DNA from: Baekduia alba
Lineage (GTDB): Bacteria; Actinomycetota; Thermoleophilia; Solirubrobacterales; Solirubrobacteraceae
Assembly: GCF_028416635.1 (NCBI RefSeq)
Contig: NZ_CP114013.1
Span: 2,108,001 to 2,172,000 of the forward strand
Direction of reading: 5' to 3'
Length of the DNA: 64,000 nucleotides
Shown: positions 14,980 to 23,169 of the stretch, one piece after another
Numbering within the stretch: position 1 is the stretch's first letter
How the letters are laid out: every line of letters starts with the position of its first letter
Program-made: the position numbers and the translations under genes
Notes under the pieces: generated by a model
Databases searched by the model: none
Seen by the model: the letters and a program-made list of their open reading frames with translations, nothing else
Told to the model about the DNA's origin: nothing

Positions 14980-17034
14980 ATGTCGACCGCGACAGCCACC
15001 CCGATGACGTTCGCCGGCGAGGGCCTGTACCCCAGGCTCTTCTCGCCGTGGGCGCTCCGCAACCAGGAGGTCAAGAACCACATCATCTTCCCGCCCACCT
15101 GTCCCACGTGGACCGACCAGGGCGTGCTGACCGACATGGCCACCGCCTACTACGAGGAGCGGGCCAAGCACGAGGTCGGGCTGATCATCATCGGCGCCAC
15201 GCACGTCCATCGCGACTCCTTGGCGGCGCCGCTGATGACGCCCCAGCTGTTCAACGACGACAACGTCGAGCCGCTGCGGGCGATCGCCGACGCCGTGCAC
15301 GCCCACGGGACCAAGCTCGCCATCCAGCTCTGGCACTCCGGCATGCGGGGCTTCCCGTTCCCCAAGCAGGATCCCGGCTACGACCTGGACGCGAGCTGGC
15401 ACACCGTGTCGCCGAGCGCGATCCCGCTCGGCGAGTTCCCGGGCGGAGGGACGCCGAAGGAGCTCACCGACGGTGAGATCCTCGACGTCATCGACGCCTT
15501 CGGAACGGCCGCGGAGCGCGCCGCGCGGGCCGGCCTCGACGGGGTCGAGTTCCACCTCAGCCACGGCTACCTGGCCTGGCAGTTCCTCTCGCCGCTCTAC
15601 AACCACCGCACCGACCGGTGGGGCGGCTCGTACGAGAACCGGCTGCGCTTCCCGATCGCCTGCATGGAGAAGATCCGCGAGGCGGTCGGCCCGGAGATGT
15701 TCATGGGCTACCGGATCAACTCGACGTCGTTCTGGCCCGGCGACCTGGAGATCGACGACATCAAGCAGATCGTCGGCGACCTCGAGCAGCGCGTCGACGT
15801 CGACTACGTGAGCGTGTCGGCGGGCGTCCACCACGCCTTCATCCACACGCCGATGGAGTTCGAGGCCGGTTGGGAGAAGGGCTACGCGCGGGCGGTGAAG
15901 GACGTGTCGACCAAGCCCGTCTTCCTCGTCGGCCGGATCACGACGCCCGAGGACGCCGAGCGGCTCCTCGAGGAGGAGCAGGGCGACGCGATCTGCCTGG
16001 CGCGCCAGATGTTCGCGGACCCGGAATGGGGCCGGAAGGCGCGCGAAGGCCGCTCGGAGGACATCCGCCGCTGCGTCGCCGCCAACCTGTGCTGGCGCAA
16101 GGCGAGCACCGGGCAGCGCGTGCAGTGCGTGTACAACCCGACGATGGGCCGCGAGAGCCGCTGGGGCGCCGGGACGTTGACGCCGGTGGCCGAGCCGCGC
16201 AACGTCGTCGTCGTCGGCGGCGGCCCGAGCGGGCTGGAGTGCGCGCGAGTGGCGGCGGCCCGTGGGCACAACGTCACCGTCCTCGAGCGCGAGGCCGACC
16301 CGGGCGGGCACGTGCGCCTGCAGTCGCTGCTGCCCAGCCGCAGCGAGTACGGGCGCATCGGGACCTGGTTGGCCGAGCAGGCCGTCAAGAACGGGGCGAC
16401 GATCCGCACCGGCACCGACGTGACCGAGGACAACATCGCCGGGCTGCTGGACGAGCTCCGCGCCGACAAGGTCGTCGTCGCGACCGGGGCGAGCATCGCC
16501 GTCGACGGCTTCCAGGGCTGGACCGCCGAGGCGCTGCCCGGGCACGACACCGCCAGCCTCGTCGGCTGGGACGACGTCGTCACCGGCCGCGCGACGCCGA
16601 CCGGCGACGTGCTGGTCGTCGACGACGTCTGCGACGTCGTCGCGCCGCTGACCGCGGTCGCGCTGGCCAACGCGGGCGCTCGGGTCAAGATCGTCACGCG
16701 CTGGCCCATGATCGGCATGGACACGATCCTCGACGTCTACCTCGAGTGGATCCTGCCCCAGGTCTACCGCGCGGGGGTGGAGATGGTCTGCGACCGGTTC
16801 GTCAAGGAGATCCGCGGCAAGGAGACCGTGCTGCAGAACGTGCACGCCCCGGACGACGAGCTCGTCCTGCCCTCCGATCACCTCGTCATGGTCACCGCCC
16901 GCCGCGCCGAGCACGCGCTGGCCGACCTGCTGGCCGAGCAGGGCGTGGACGTCGCGACGATCGGCTGCGCGGTGGCGCCCAGAGGAACCTACGAGGCCGT
17001 GTTCGAGGGCCACCGCGAAGGGCGGCGGATCTGA
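14980..17034 (+). CDS. Old-Yellow-Enzyme / trimethylamine-dehydrogenase-family FMN-FAD oxidoreductase
   Basis: The 684-residue protein has an N-terminal FMN TIM barrel (GVEFHLSHGYLAWQFLSPLY, NHRTDRWGGSYENRLRF) and a C-terminal nucleotide-binding part opening with VVVVGGGPSGLECARVAA near residue 408. Members of this family (dienoyl-CoA reductase FadH, trimethylamine dehydrogenase) carry a [4Fe-4S] cluster on four cysteines between the domains. Here the region near residue 364 reads RRCVAANLCWRK and later VQCVYNP, so only three cysteines are seen and the usual CXXC is CXXA. An AAGGAGGAG site precedes ATG 14980. The enzyme probably reduces or demethylates the imported compound. Confidence 0.85.
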   Translation: MSTATATPMTFAGEGLYPRLFSPWALRNQEVKNHIIFPPTCPTWTDQGVLTDMATAYYEERAKHEVGLIIIGATHVHRDSLAAPLMTPQLFNDDNVEPLRAIADAVHAHGTKLAIQLWHSGMRGFPFPKQDPGYDLDASWHTVSPSAIPLGEFPGGGTPKELTDGEILDVIDAFGTAAERAARAGLDGVEFHLSHGYLAWQFLSPLYNHRTDRWGGSYENRLRFPIACMEKIREAVGPEMFMGYRINSTSFWPGDLEIDDIKQIVGDLEQRVDVDYVSVSAGVHHAFIHTPMEFEAGWEKGYARAVKDVSTKPVFLVGRITTPEDAERLLEEEQGDAICLARQMFADPEWGRKAREGRSEDIRRCVAANLCWRKASTGQRVQCVYNPTMGRESRWGAGTLTPVAEPRNVVVVGGGPSGLECARVAAARGHNVTVLEREADPGGHVRLQSLLPSRSEYGRIGTWLAEQAVKNGATIRTGTDVTEDNIAGLLDELRADKVVVATGASIAVDGFQGWTAEALPGHDTASLVGWDDVVTGRATPTGDVLVVDDVCDVVAPLTAVALANAGARVKIVTRWPMIGMDTILDVYLEWILPQVYRAGVEMVCDRFVKEIRGKETVLQNVHAPDDELVLPSDHLVMVTARRAEHALADLLAEQGVDVATIGCAVAPRGTYEAVFEGHREGRRI

Positions 17035-17945
17035 TGCGCCAGGTCAGCGTCCTGACTGATGAGGGGCGTCGCGCGGGCATCCTCGACCGCGAGCGCGTCT
17101 ACGTCACCAGCTACCCGGGGCTGGAGGCGGCGGTCGCCGCCGGCGCCGACCTCGCGTCGGCGCCGGGCAGTTGGAGGCCGGCGGAGGCGGTGCGCTTCGA
17201 TGCGCCGCTGCGGCCTCCGGTGGTGCTCTGCGCCGGGCAGAACTACGCGGACCACCTGGACGAGAAGGCGCCGGTCGAGGTCGAGGACCCCGAGTTCTTC
17301 ATCAAGGCCGGGCAGACGATCGCGGCGCCCGGCGAGGTGTGCCTGCTCGACGGCGACGTCACGACGAAGCTCGACTACGAGACCGAGCTCGGGATCGTGA
17401 TCGGCGTCCCCGGCCATCGCATCGCCGCCGAGGACGCGCACCGACACATCGCCGGGTACGTGGTGCTCAACGACCTCACCGCGCGCGATCGGCAGGTCGT
17501 CGTCCACCCGGACGGCAGCTTCGGCCTGGCGCTGGGTCCCGGGAAGAACTTCGACGGCGCGACGCGGATGTCGAGCTGGGTGACCACCGGCGACGAGGTC
17601 GGCGATCCCCAGGCGCTGGGCCTGACCACGCGCGTCAACGGCGAGCTGCGGCAGTCCAACAGCACCGCCGCGATGGTGTTCTCGATCGGGCGCATCGTCG
17701 AGTACCTGTCGAACCTCCTGACGCTGCAGCCCGGGACGGTGATCGCGACCGGCACGCCGGGCGGCACCGGGTGGGGCATGGACGCGCAGCTGGGAGGGAC
17801 GTCGACGACCCCGGAAGGCTGCGCGCCCGCGCGCTACCTGGCGCACGGCGACGCCGTGACGAGCGCGGTCGAGGGCGTCGGCGAGCTGTCGTTCCACGTG
17901 CGCGCGGCCGGCCGCGGAGACCGGCGGCTGCGCCAAGCCGCCTAA
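17034..17945 (+). CDS. Fumarylacetoacetate-hydrolase-family protein
   Basis: The 303-residue protein shows the FAH fold: CAGQNYADHLDE near residue 65, then EFFIKAGQTIAAPGE, the metal-binding DYETELGIVIG near 120 and AGYVVLNDLTARDRQ near 143. GLALGPGKNFDGATRMSSW and the late PGTVIATGTPGGTGWG complete it. Family members hydrolyse C-C bonds of acylpyruvates or decarboxylate/isomerise dicarboxylates with Mg2+. It starts TGATG on the stop of the OYE-type gene and closes the CUT2 operon, suggesting it acts on the ring- or chain-opened product. Confidence 0.88.
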   Translation: MRQVSVLTDEGRRAGILDRERVYVTSYPGLEAAVAAGADLASAPGSWRPAEAVRFDAPLRPPVVLCAGQNYADHLDEKAPVEVEDPEFFIKAGQTIAAPGEVCLLDGDVTTKLDYETELGIVIGVPGHRIAAEDAHRHIAGYVVLNDLTARDRQVVVHPDGSFGLALGPGKNFDGATRMSSWVTTGDEVGDPQALGLTTRVNGELRQSNSTAAMVFSIGRIVEYLSNLLTLQPGTVIATGTPGGTGWGMDAQLGGTSTTPEGCAPARYLAHGDAVTSAVEGVGELSFHVRAAGRGDRRLRQAA

Positions 17946-17964
17946 GGGAGAAGGCCGCGCCGGC

Positions 17965-18022
17965 TTGACAACTCGGCGCGGACGTGGAACGGTGCTGTAA
18001 GCGTTTACGTAAACGCTTACAG
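17965..18022 (+). promoter_or_regulatory. Promoter with perfect 28-bp LacI-type operator palindrome
   Basis: TTGACA at 17965-17970 is followed by a perfect inverted repeat at 17995-18022 whose half-site is CTGTAAGCGTTTAC. The central TAAGCGTTTAC and its mirror match the cis-element of the LacI/GalR family (core with CG at half-site ends). The operator sits just before GTG 18028, so it overlaps or directly follows the transcription start, as expected for autorepression. No convincing -10 can be assigned. Confidence 0.8.
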
Positions 18023-18027
18023 AGCCC

Positions 18028-19062
18028 GTGACGCCCAAGCGCCCAACCTCTTCCGCCGCACCGACCGTCGACACCGTCGCGAGGGCCGCCGGCGTCTCGA
18101 TCGCGTCGGTGTCGCGCGTCCTCAACGGGCTTCCCGCCAGCGACGAGGTGGCCGACCGCGTGCACGCGGCGGTGGCCGAGGTCGGCTACCAGCCCAACGC
18201 GGCGGCGCGGTCGCTGAAGTCGCGGCGCACCCACCAGATCGCCTTCGCGATGGAGAACATCGCCAACCCGGTGTACGTGGCGATGGTCCACGCGATCCAG
18301 GAGGTCGCCAAGGAGCGCGGCTACCAGCTGCTGCTGCACTCCACCGACGCCGACGCCGACGACGAGCTCGCGCTGCTCAACGGCCTCGGCCGGCGCTACG
18401 TCGACGGGCTGATCATCTCGCCCATCCGGATGTCGCCGGCGCACGTCGAGGCGCTGCGCACGGCGGCCGCCCCGGTCGTCGTGATCGGCGCCACGCCGGA
18501 CGACCTCGCGGTCGACACGGTGCGCGTGGACTCCCGGGCGGGCGCGGCGCGCGCCGTCGAGCACCTGGTCGACACCGGCCGGCGCCGGATCGCGTTCGTC
18601 AACGGCCCGGTCGACACCACGCCGGGCTCGATCCGCCGGGCCGGCTACGAGGACGGGCTCGCCGCGCGCGGCATCGCGCTGGACGAGGAGCTGCTCGAGA
18701 CCGCGGACTTCCGCCTGGCCGGGGGCGCCGAGGCCGCTCGCCGGATCCTCGAGCGCACGCGTCCGGACGCGATCTTCTGCGCCAACGACCTGATGGCGCT
18801 GGGCGTGCTCAACGTCCTGCGCGAGGCGGGCCTGCGGGTTCCCGAGGACGTCGCCGTCGTGGGCATGGACGACATCGACCTCGCGACGATCGCCTGGCCG
18901 CAGCTCAGCAGCGTCTCGCTGGGTTCCGACGAGCGCGGCCGGCGCGCCGCCGAGCTGCTGTTCGAGCGCCTCGAGCAGCCGGACCGCGAGCCGCGCCGCG
19001 AGCTCGTGGAGACCAGCCTGGTCGTGCGCGGCTCCAGCGCCGCGCGCGAGGTGGCGTCGTGA
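18028..19062 (+). CDS. LacI-family transcriptional repressor
   Basis: The 344-residue protein has an N-terminal LacI helix-turn-helix and hinge (TVDTVARAAGVSIASVSRVL, then VGYQPNAAARSL). A periplasmic-binding-like effector domain follows (FAMENIANPVYVAMVHAIQ, DGLIISPI, FCANDLMALGVLNVL, VAVVGMDDIDLA). The GTG at 18028 is only 5 bases after the operator palindrome and lacks a ribosome binding site, so translation may be leaderless. It heads the ADP-ribosylglycohydrolase operon and probably senses the imported glycoside or a product. Confidence 0.92.
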   Translation: MTPKRPTSSAAPTVDTVARAAGVSIASVSRVLNGLPASDEVADRVHAAVAEVGYQPNAAARSLKSRRTHQIAFAMENIANPVYVAMVHAIQEVAKERGYQLLLHSTDADADDELALLNGLGRRYVDGLIISPIRMSPAHVEALRTAAAPVVVIGATPDDLAVDTVRVDSRAGAARAVEHLVDTGRRRIAFVNGPVDTTPGSIRRAGYEDGLAARGIALDEELLETADFRLAGGAEAARRILERTRPDAIFCANDLMALGVLNVLREAGLRVPEDVAVVGMDDIDLATIAWPQLSSVSLGSDERGRRAAELLFERLEQPDREPRRELVETSLVVRGSSAAREVAS

Positions 19063-19976
19063 CCACCGCCATCGCCGTCCCGACCCGCCGCACCCGCCGG
19101 CGCCGCACGCTCGGCCTCAACCGCGAGGCGCTGCTGCTCGTCATCCCGGCGCTGATCCCGATCGCGATCTTCAGCGTCCTGCCGTTGGCGCGCGGCATCT
19201 ACCTCGGCTTCACCGACGCCCACGCCGGGCTGAACGTGAGCACGAGCGCCAACGGCCTCGCGAACTACCGCGAGCTGCTGCACGACAGCCTGTTCTGGAA
19301 CTCGTTCAAGGTCGGCCTCGTCTGGGCGGTCACGGTGACCGCGCTGCAGTTCTGCCTGGGGCTGGGGCTCGCGCTGCTGCTCAACGAGCAGCTGCGGCTG
19401 CGGTGGCTGGCCCGGACGCTGGCGCTCATCCCATGGGCGATGCCGCCGGTGGTCGTCGGCCTCATGTGGAAGCTGATCTACCACCCCAACGCGGGCATCC
19501 TCAACGCCGCGATCGCCAAGCTCGGCGGGGCGGGGGACACCGACTGGCTGACGAACTTCTCGACGGCGCTGCCCGCCGTGATCGTCGTGGGCGTCTGGGC
19601 CGGGATGCCGCAGACGACCGTCACGCTGCTGGCCGGGTTGCAGAGCGTCCCCGGGGAGCTGCACGAGGCCGCGGCGGTCGACGGCGCCGGGAGCTGGCAG
19701 CGCTTCCGGCACATCACGCTGCCGTCGCTGGCGCCCATGATCATGGCCATCACCACGCTGGACTTCATCTGGAACTTCAACGCGTTCGGCCTGGTCTACG
19801 TGCTCACCGCCGGCGGTCCCGGCGGCCGGACGCAGCTGCCGATGCTCTTCGCCTACCAGGAGGGCTTCGGCTACGGCAACTTCGGCTACGCCGCCGCGCT
19901 GGGCAACGTGATGGTGTTGATCATCGCGGGGCTGATGGTGCTCGTGCTGCGGCGCCGGCTGCAGGAGGCGAGCTGA
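19059..19976 (+). CDS. CUT1-type sugar ABC transporter permease (MalF-like)
   Basis: The 305-residue protein has six hydrophobic segments and the permease EAA loop near residue 205 (LHEAAAVDGAGSWQRFRHIT). LGLALALLLNE and LIPWAMPPVVVGLMWKLIY are typical of MalF/UgpA-type subunits. GTG 19059 overlaps the lacI stop (GTGA). It pairs with the next gene as the membrane channel of an importer whose binding protein is encoded at 20862 and whose probable ATPase is at 29738. CUT1 systems carry oligosaccharides, glycosides or glycerophosphodiesters. Confidence 0.92.
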   Translation: MTTAIAVPTRRTRRRRTLGLNREALLLVIPALIPIAIFSVLPLARGIYLGFTDAHAGLNVSTSANGLANYRELLHDSLFWNSFKVGLVWAVTVTALQFCLGLGLALLLNEQLRLRWLARTLALIPWAMPPVVVGLMWKLIYHPNAGILNAAIAKLGGAGDTDWLTNFSTALPAVIVVGVWAGMPQTTVTLLAGLQSVPGELHEAAAVDGAGSWQRFRHITLPSLAPMIMAITTLDFIWNFNAFGLVYVLTAGGPGGRTQLPMLFAYQEGFGYGNFGYAAALGNVMVLIIAGLMVLVLRRRLQEAS

Positions 19977-19977
19977 C

Positions 19978-20823
19978 ATGACGATGGTCGCGGAGCGGCC
20001 GCGCCGGCGGCGCGCGTTCCAGTACACGGCGCTCAGCGCCTACCTCCTGTTCCTCGCGTTCCCGCTGCTGTGGCTGCTGAGCACGGCGTTCAAGGGGCCG
20101 CGCGAGATGGCGCGGCTGCACCCGACGCTGATCCCGCACGCGCCGACGCTCGACAACTTCAGCGCCGCGCTGCACGAGCAGGCGCTCGTGCACAGCGCCT
20201 GGAACAGCGTGAAGGTGTCGGTCGCGGCCGCGGTCCTGACCGTGCTGCTCGCGCTGCCCGCCGCCTACGCGCTGGCGCGCTTTCGCTCGCGGCTCAACCG
20301 GGTCGCGCTCGGCTGGGTGGTGCTCAGCCAGATCTTCCCGTTGATCCTGATCATCATCCCGCTGTTCCTGATCCTGCGCGACCTGCACCTGGTCGACACC
20401 CACCTGGGCTTGATCATCGTCTACGTCGTGTGGTCGCTGCCCTTCGCGCTGTGGCTGCTGCGGGGCTACGTGCAGGGCATCCCGGTCGAGCTCGAGGAGG
20501 CGGCCGCCACCGACGGCGCGGGGCGGCTGCGGATCCTGGTCTCGATCGTCGCGCCGCTGCTGGCGCCTGGGATCGTCGTCACGCTGCTGTTCTCGTTCAT
20601 CTCCGCGTGGAACGAGTTCTTCCTGGCCTTGGTCGTGCTCAACGACCCCGAGCAGGCGACGCTGTCGCTGACGCTGGCGAGGTTCCTGGGCAAGGAGGGC
20701 GTGGCGGACCTCGGCCCGCTGGCCGCCGCGTCGGTGCTCGCGACGATCCCCAGCCTCGTGCTCTTCGGCGTCATCCAGCGCCGGCTGACCTCGGGCCTGC
20801 TCAGCGGAGCGGTAAAGGGTTGA
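19978..20823 (+). CDS. CUT1-type sugar ABC transporter permease (MalG-like)
   Basis: The 281-residue protein has six membrane segments and the EAA loop LEEAAATDGAGRLRILVSI near residue 172, followed by PLLAPGIVVTLLFSFISAWN and NEFFLALVVL, as in MalG/UgpE subunits. It starts one base after the stop of the MalF-like gene and contributes the second half of the channel. The TTGACA of a possible internal promoter overlaps its last codons. Confidence 0.92.
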   Translation: MTMVAERPRRRRAFQYTALSAYLLFLAFPLLWLLSTAFKGPREMARLHPTLIPHAPTLDNFSAALHEQALVHSAWNSVKVSVAAAVLTVLLALPAAYALARFRSRLNRVALGWVVLSQIFPLILIIIPLFLILRDLHLVDTHLGLIIVYVVWSLPFALWLLRGYVQGIPVELEEAAATDGAGRLRILVSIVAPLLAPGIVVTLLFSFISAWNEFFLALVVLNDPEQATLSLTLARFLGKEGVADLGPLAAASVLATIPSLVLFGVIQRRLTSGLLSGAVKG

Positions 20824-20848
20824 CAAAGATGTGGGTTGCTGTTCATAC
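20820..20848 (+). promoter_or_regulatory. Possible internal promoter before the binding-protein gene
   Basis: TTGACA at 20820-20825 is followed after 17 bases by TCATAC at 20843-20848, just before the strong AAGGAGGAGAG ribosome binding site. The -35 is perfect and the -10 is weak. A separate promoter would fit the usual excess of binding protein over permeases. Confidence 0.4.
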
Positions 20849-20861
20849 AAGGAGGAGAGAG

Positions 20862-22151
20862 ATGCGCCGTAGAGCGCTGGCCGTCGCGCTGATGGCCGTG
20901 ATGTCGATCGCCGTCGCCGCGTGCGGCGGCTCGAGCGGGGGCGACGAGAGCGCCGCGAAGGGCCCGGTCAAGCTGCGGTTCCTGAGCCTCGCCTGGCAGA
21001 AGGAGTCGATCTCCGCCAACAAGGAGATCGTCGCCGCCTGGAACAAGAGCCATCCGAACATCCAGGTCCAGTACGTCCAGGGCGACTGGGACTCGGTGCA
21101 CGACCGGCTCGTCACGGCCTTCGCGGGCGACAAGGCGCCCGACGTCTTCCAGTACTCGTCGGACTCGCTGGGCGACTTCGTCCGCCAGGGCTACATCGCC
21201 AAGCTCGACGACCGGCTCTCGGCGTCGATGAAGAGCGAGATCCGCCCGGACGCCTGGAAGACCGTGCAGTACCAGGGCGGGACCTACGCGGTGCCGTTCC
21301 TGCAGGAGTCGCAGATCATCGTCGCCAACCGCAAGCTGTTGAAGAAGGCCGGGATCGCCGTCCCGACGCCCGACCAGCCGTGGACGTGGGATCAGTTCCA
21401 GGCGGCGGCCAAGACGCTGACCACCGGCGGGACGCACGGCGTCGCGTGGGCGCTGAAGCAGTCGACCAACCGCGTGCTGAACCTCTCGCTGTCCTTCGAC
21501 GGCAAGTTCTTCGGCAGCGACGGCAAGTCGGTGTCCTTCGACGCGGCCGACCAGCAGGTCCCCAAGCGGATCCACGACATGCTCTACACCGACGCGTCGG
21601 CGGCCAAGGACGCGCTGGGCATGGGCACCGCCGACCCGCTGCCCGCCTTCTTCGCGGGCAAGTACGCGATGGTGCCGGCCGGCGTGTGGTTCCGCCAGCA
21701 GGTCCAGCAGCAGGCGCCCAAGGGCTTCGACTGGGTGACGCTGCCGCCGCTGAAGGGCGCCAACCAGGACCAGGGCGCGGTCTCGCAGACGCTCTCGGTG
21801 ACGCAGCAGTCCGACCACCAGGACCAGGCGACGCAGTTCATCGAGTACTTCCTCAACGCCAAGAACATGGCCCAGCTGGCCAAGGGCGACTGGCTGCTGC
21901 CGACCAGCGACGCGGCGTCGGCCGAGCTGGAGAAGCTCACCGGCGGCAAGGACGGGTGGGACGTCGCGCTGGCGTCGGGCAAGGACCTGGTGCTCGCGCC
22001 GTTCCAGCAGGTGCCCGGCTACGCGGAGTGGAAGGACAAGATCGCCGATCCGGCCTTCCAGGAGTACTTCGCCGACCGGATCTCGCTGGACCAGCTGGGC
22101 AAGAAGCTGGTCGACGACGGCAACCCGATCCTCCAGTCCGCGGCACGGTAG
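20862..22151 (+). CDS. CUT1-type extracellular solute-binding lipoprotein
   Basis: The 429-residue protein starts at ATG 20862 behind AAGGAGGAGAG. A signal peptide ends in a lipobox, VAAC, at about residue 21, so the mature protein is lipid-anchored. The rest matches family-1 solute-binding proteins: KLRFLSLAWQKESISANKEI, PNIQVQYVQGDWDS, KAPDVFQYSSDSL, YAVPFLQESQIIVANRKLL and FFAGKYAMVPAGVWF. It captures the substrate for the two upstream permeases. Aromatic-rich binding segments are compatible with a glycoside or nucleoside-like ligand, but this cannot be decided from sequence. Confidence 0.9.
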   Translation: MRRRALAVALMAVMSIAVAACGGSSGGDESAAKGPVKLRFLSLAWQKESISANKEIVAAWNKSHPNIQVQYVQGDWDSVHDRLVTAFAGDKAPDVFQYSSDSLGDFVRQGYIAKLDDRLSASMKSEIRPDAWKTVQYQGGTYAVPFLQESQIIVANRKLLKKAGIAVPTPDQPWTWDQFQAAAKTLTTGGTHGVAWALKQSTNRVLNLSLSFDGKFFGSDGKSVSFDAADQQVPKRIHDMLYTDASAAKDALGMGTADPLPAFFAGKYAMVPAGVWFRQQVQQQAPKGFDWVTLPPLKGANQDQGAVSQTLSVTQQSDHQDQATQFIEYFLNAKNMAQLAKGDWLLPTSDAASAELEKLTGGKDGWDVALASGKDLVLAPFQQVPGYAEWKDKIADPAFQEYFADRISLDQLGKKLVDDGNPILQSAAR

Positions 22152-22200
22152 GAGCAGGGCCCTGACCTCGTCCCCGACAGCCCCCGACGAGCAGGCGGCC

Positions 22201-23169
22201 GTGCGCGAGCGTGCGCGCGGCTGCCTGCTCGGGCTGGCCCTCGGCGACGCCCTCGGGGCGCCGGCCGAGAACCTGACGCCGGAGCAGATCGCGCAGCGTT
22301 GGGGCCGGCTCGACGCGTTCGTGGCCGACGACCCGGCGGGCACCGACGACACGGAGTTCGCGGCGTTCGCCGCCGGCCTGCTGCTCGAGCACGGGGCCGC
22401 GCTGACCGCCGCCGACGCGGCCGCGGCGTGGCGGCGCGACATCGTCGGCCAGCGCGAGGCCTTCCGCGGGGGCGGCTTCAGCACGCTCGAGGCGATCGTC
22501 AACCTCGAGCGCGGCTTGCAGCCGCCGCACAGCGGCCGGCACCACCACGCCTGGAGCGACGGGCTGGCGATGCGCGCCGCCGTGCACGGCGTGTTCGCGG
22601 CGGGCGATCCCGTGCTGGCCGCACGCCTGGCCGTCGCGGAGGGCAGCGTCGACCACGACGGCGAGGGCCTGCACGGCGGCGCGGCGGTCGCCGCCGGGGT
22701 GGCCTGCGCGATGGTCGGCGGCGACGCCCGTGCCGTGGCCGCCGCGGCGCTCGCCGCGATCCCGCCCGACAGCTGGACCGCGCGGGCGCTGACGGCCGCC
22801 GTCGCCGCCGGTGTCGCGGCCGATGGACCCCAGGACCTGACGGCCAGGCTGCACGCCGCGCTGGTCACCCACCGCTACCCGTGGACCGACCTCGCGCCCG
22901 AGGCCGTCGGCCTGGCGTTCGGCGCGTTCGTCGCGGCCGACGGCGCGTTCGTCGACAGCGTCGTCGGCGCGGTCAACCTCGGGCGCGACGCCGACACGAT
23001 CGCCGCGATCGCCGGCGCGCTGGCCGGCGCGGTCGGGGGAGAGGACGCCCTGCCCGCCGACTGGCGGGCGCGGCTGGGCCCGCTGCGCGGCAGCTGCCTG
23101 CGGGTCGTCGCGGGACAGGACATGACGGAGATCGCCGACGCGCTCGCGGAGGCCTCGTGGCGACGCTGA
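22201..23169 (+). CDS. ADP-ribosylglycohydrolase-family protein, paralogue 1
   Basis: The 322-residue protein begins with the family N-terminus GCLLGLALGDALGAPAEN. It keeps the metal-binding acidic motifs at both ends: GTDDTEF near residue 57 and NLGRDADTIAAIAGALAGA near 258. DraG/ARH enzymes use these Asp/Thr residues to hold two Mg2+ ions and hydrolyse N- or O-ribosyl bonds. GTG 22201 has no clear ribosome binding site. A CTG at 22162 in the same frame, 7 bases after AGGAG, may be the true start and adds 13 residues. It is the first of four family members in a row. Confidence 0.88.
   Translation: MRERARGCLLGLALGDALGAPAENLTPEQIAQRWGRLDAFVADDPAGTDDTEFAAFAAGLLLEHGAALTAADAAAAWRRDIVGQREAFRGGGFSTLEAIVNLERGLQPPHSGRHHHAWSDGLAMRAAVHGVFAAGDPVLAARLAVAEGSVDHDGEGLHGGAAVAAGVACAMVGGDARAVAAAALAAIPPDSWTARALTAAVAAGVAADGPQDLTARLHAALVTHRYPWTDLAPEAVGLAFGAFVAADGAFVDSVVGAVNLGRDADTIAAIAGALAGAVGGEDALPADWRARLGPLRGSCLRVVAGQDMTEIADALAEASWRR

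Noticed and set aside
13021-17013. Very long minus-strand open frame of 1330 codons
   Set aside because: It is antisense to the CUT2 ATPase and OYE-type genes, has low-complexity Arg/Asp/Val-rich composition and no family motif. Long antisense frames are expected at this GC content.
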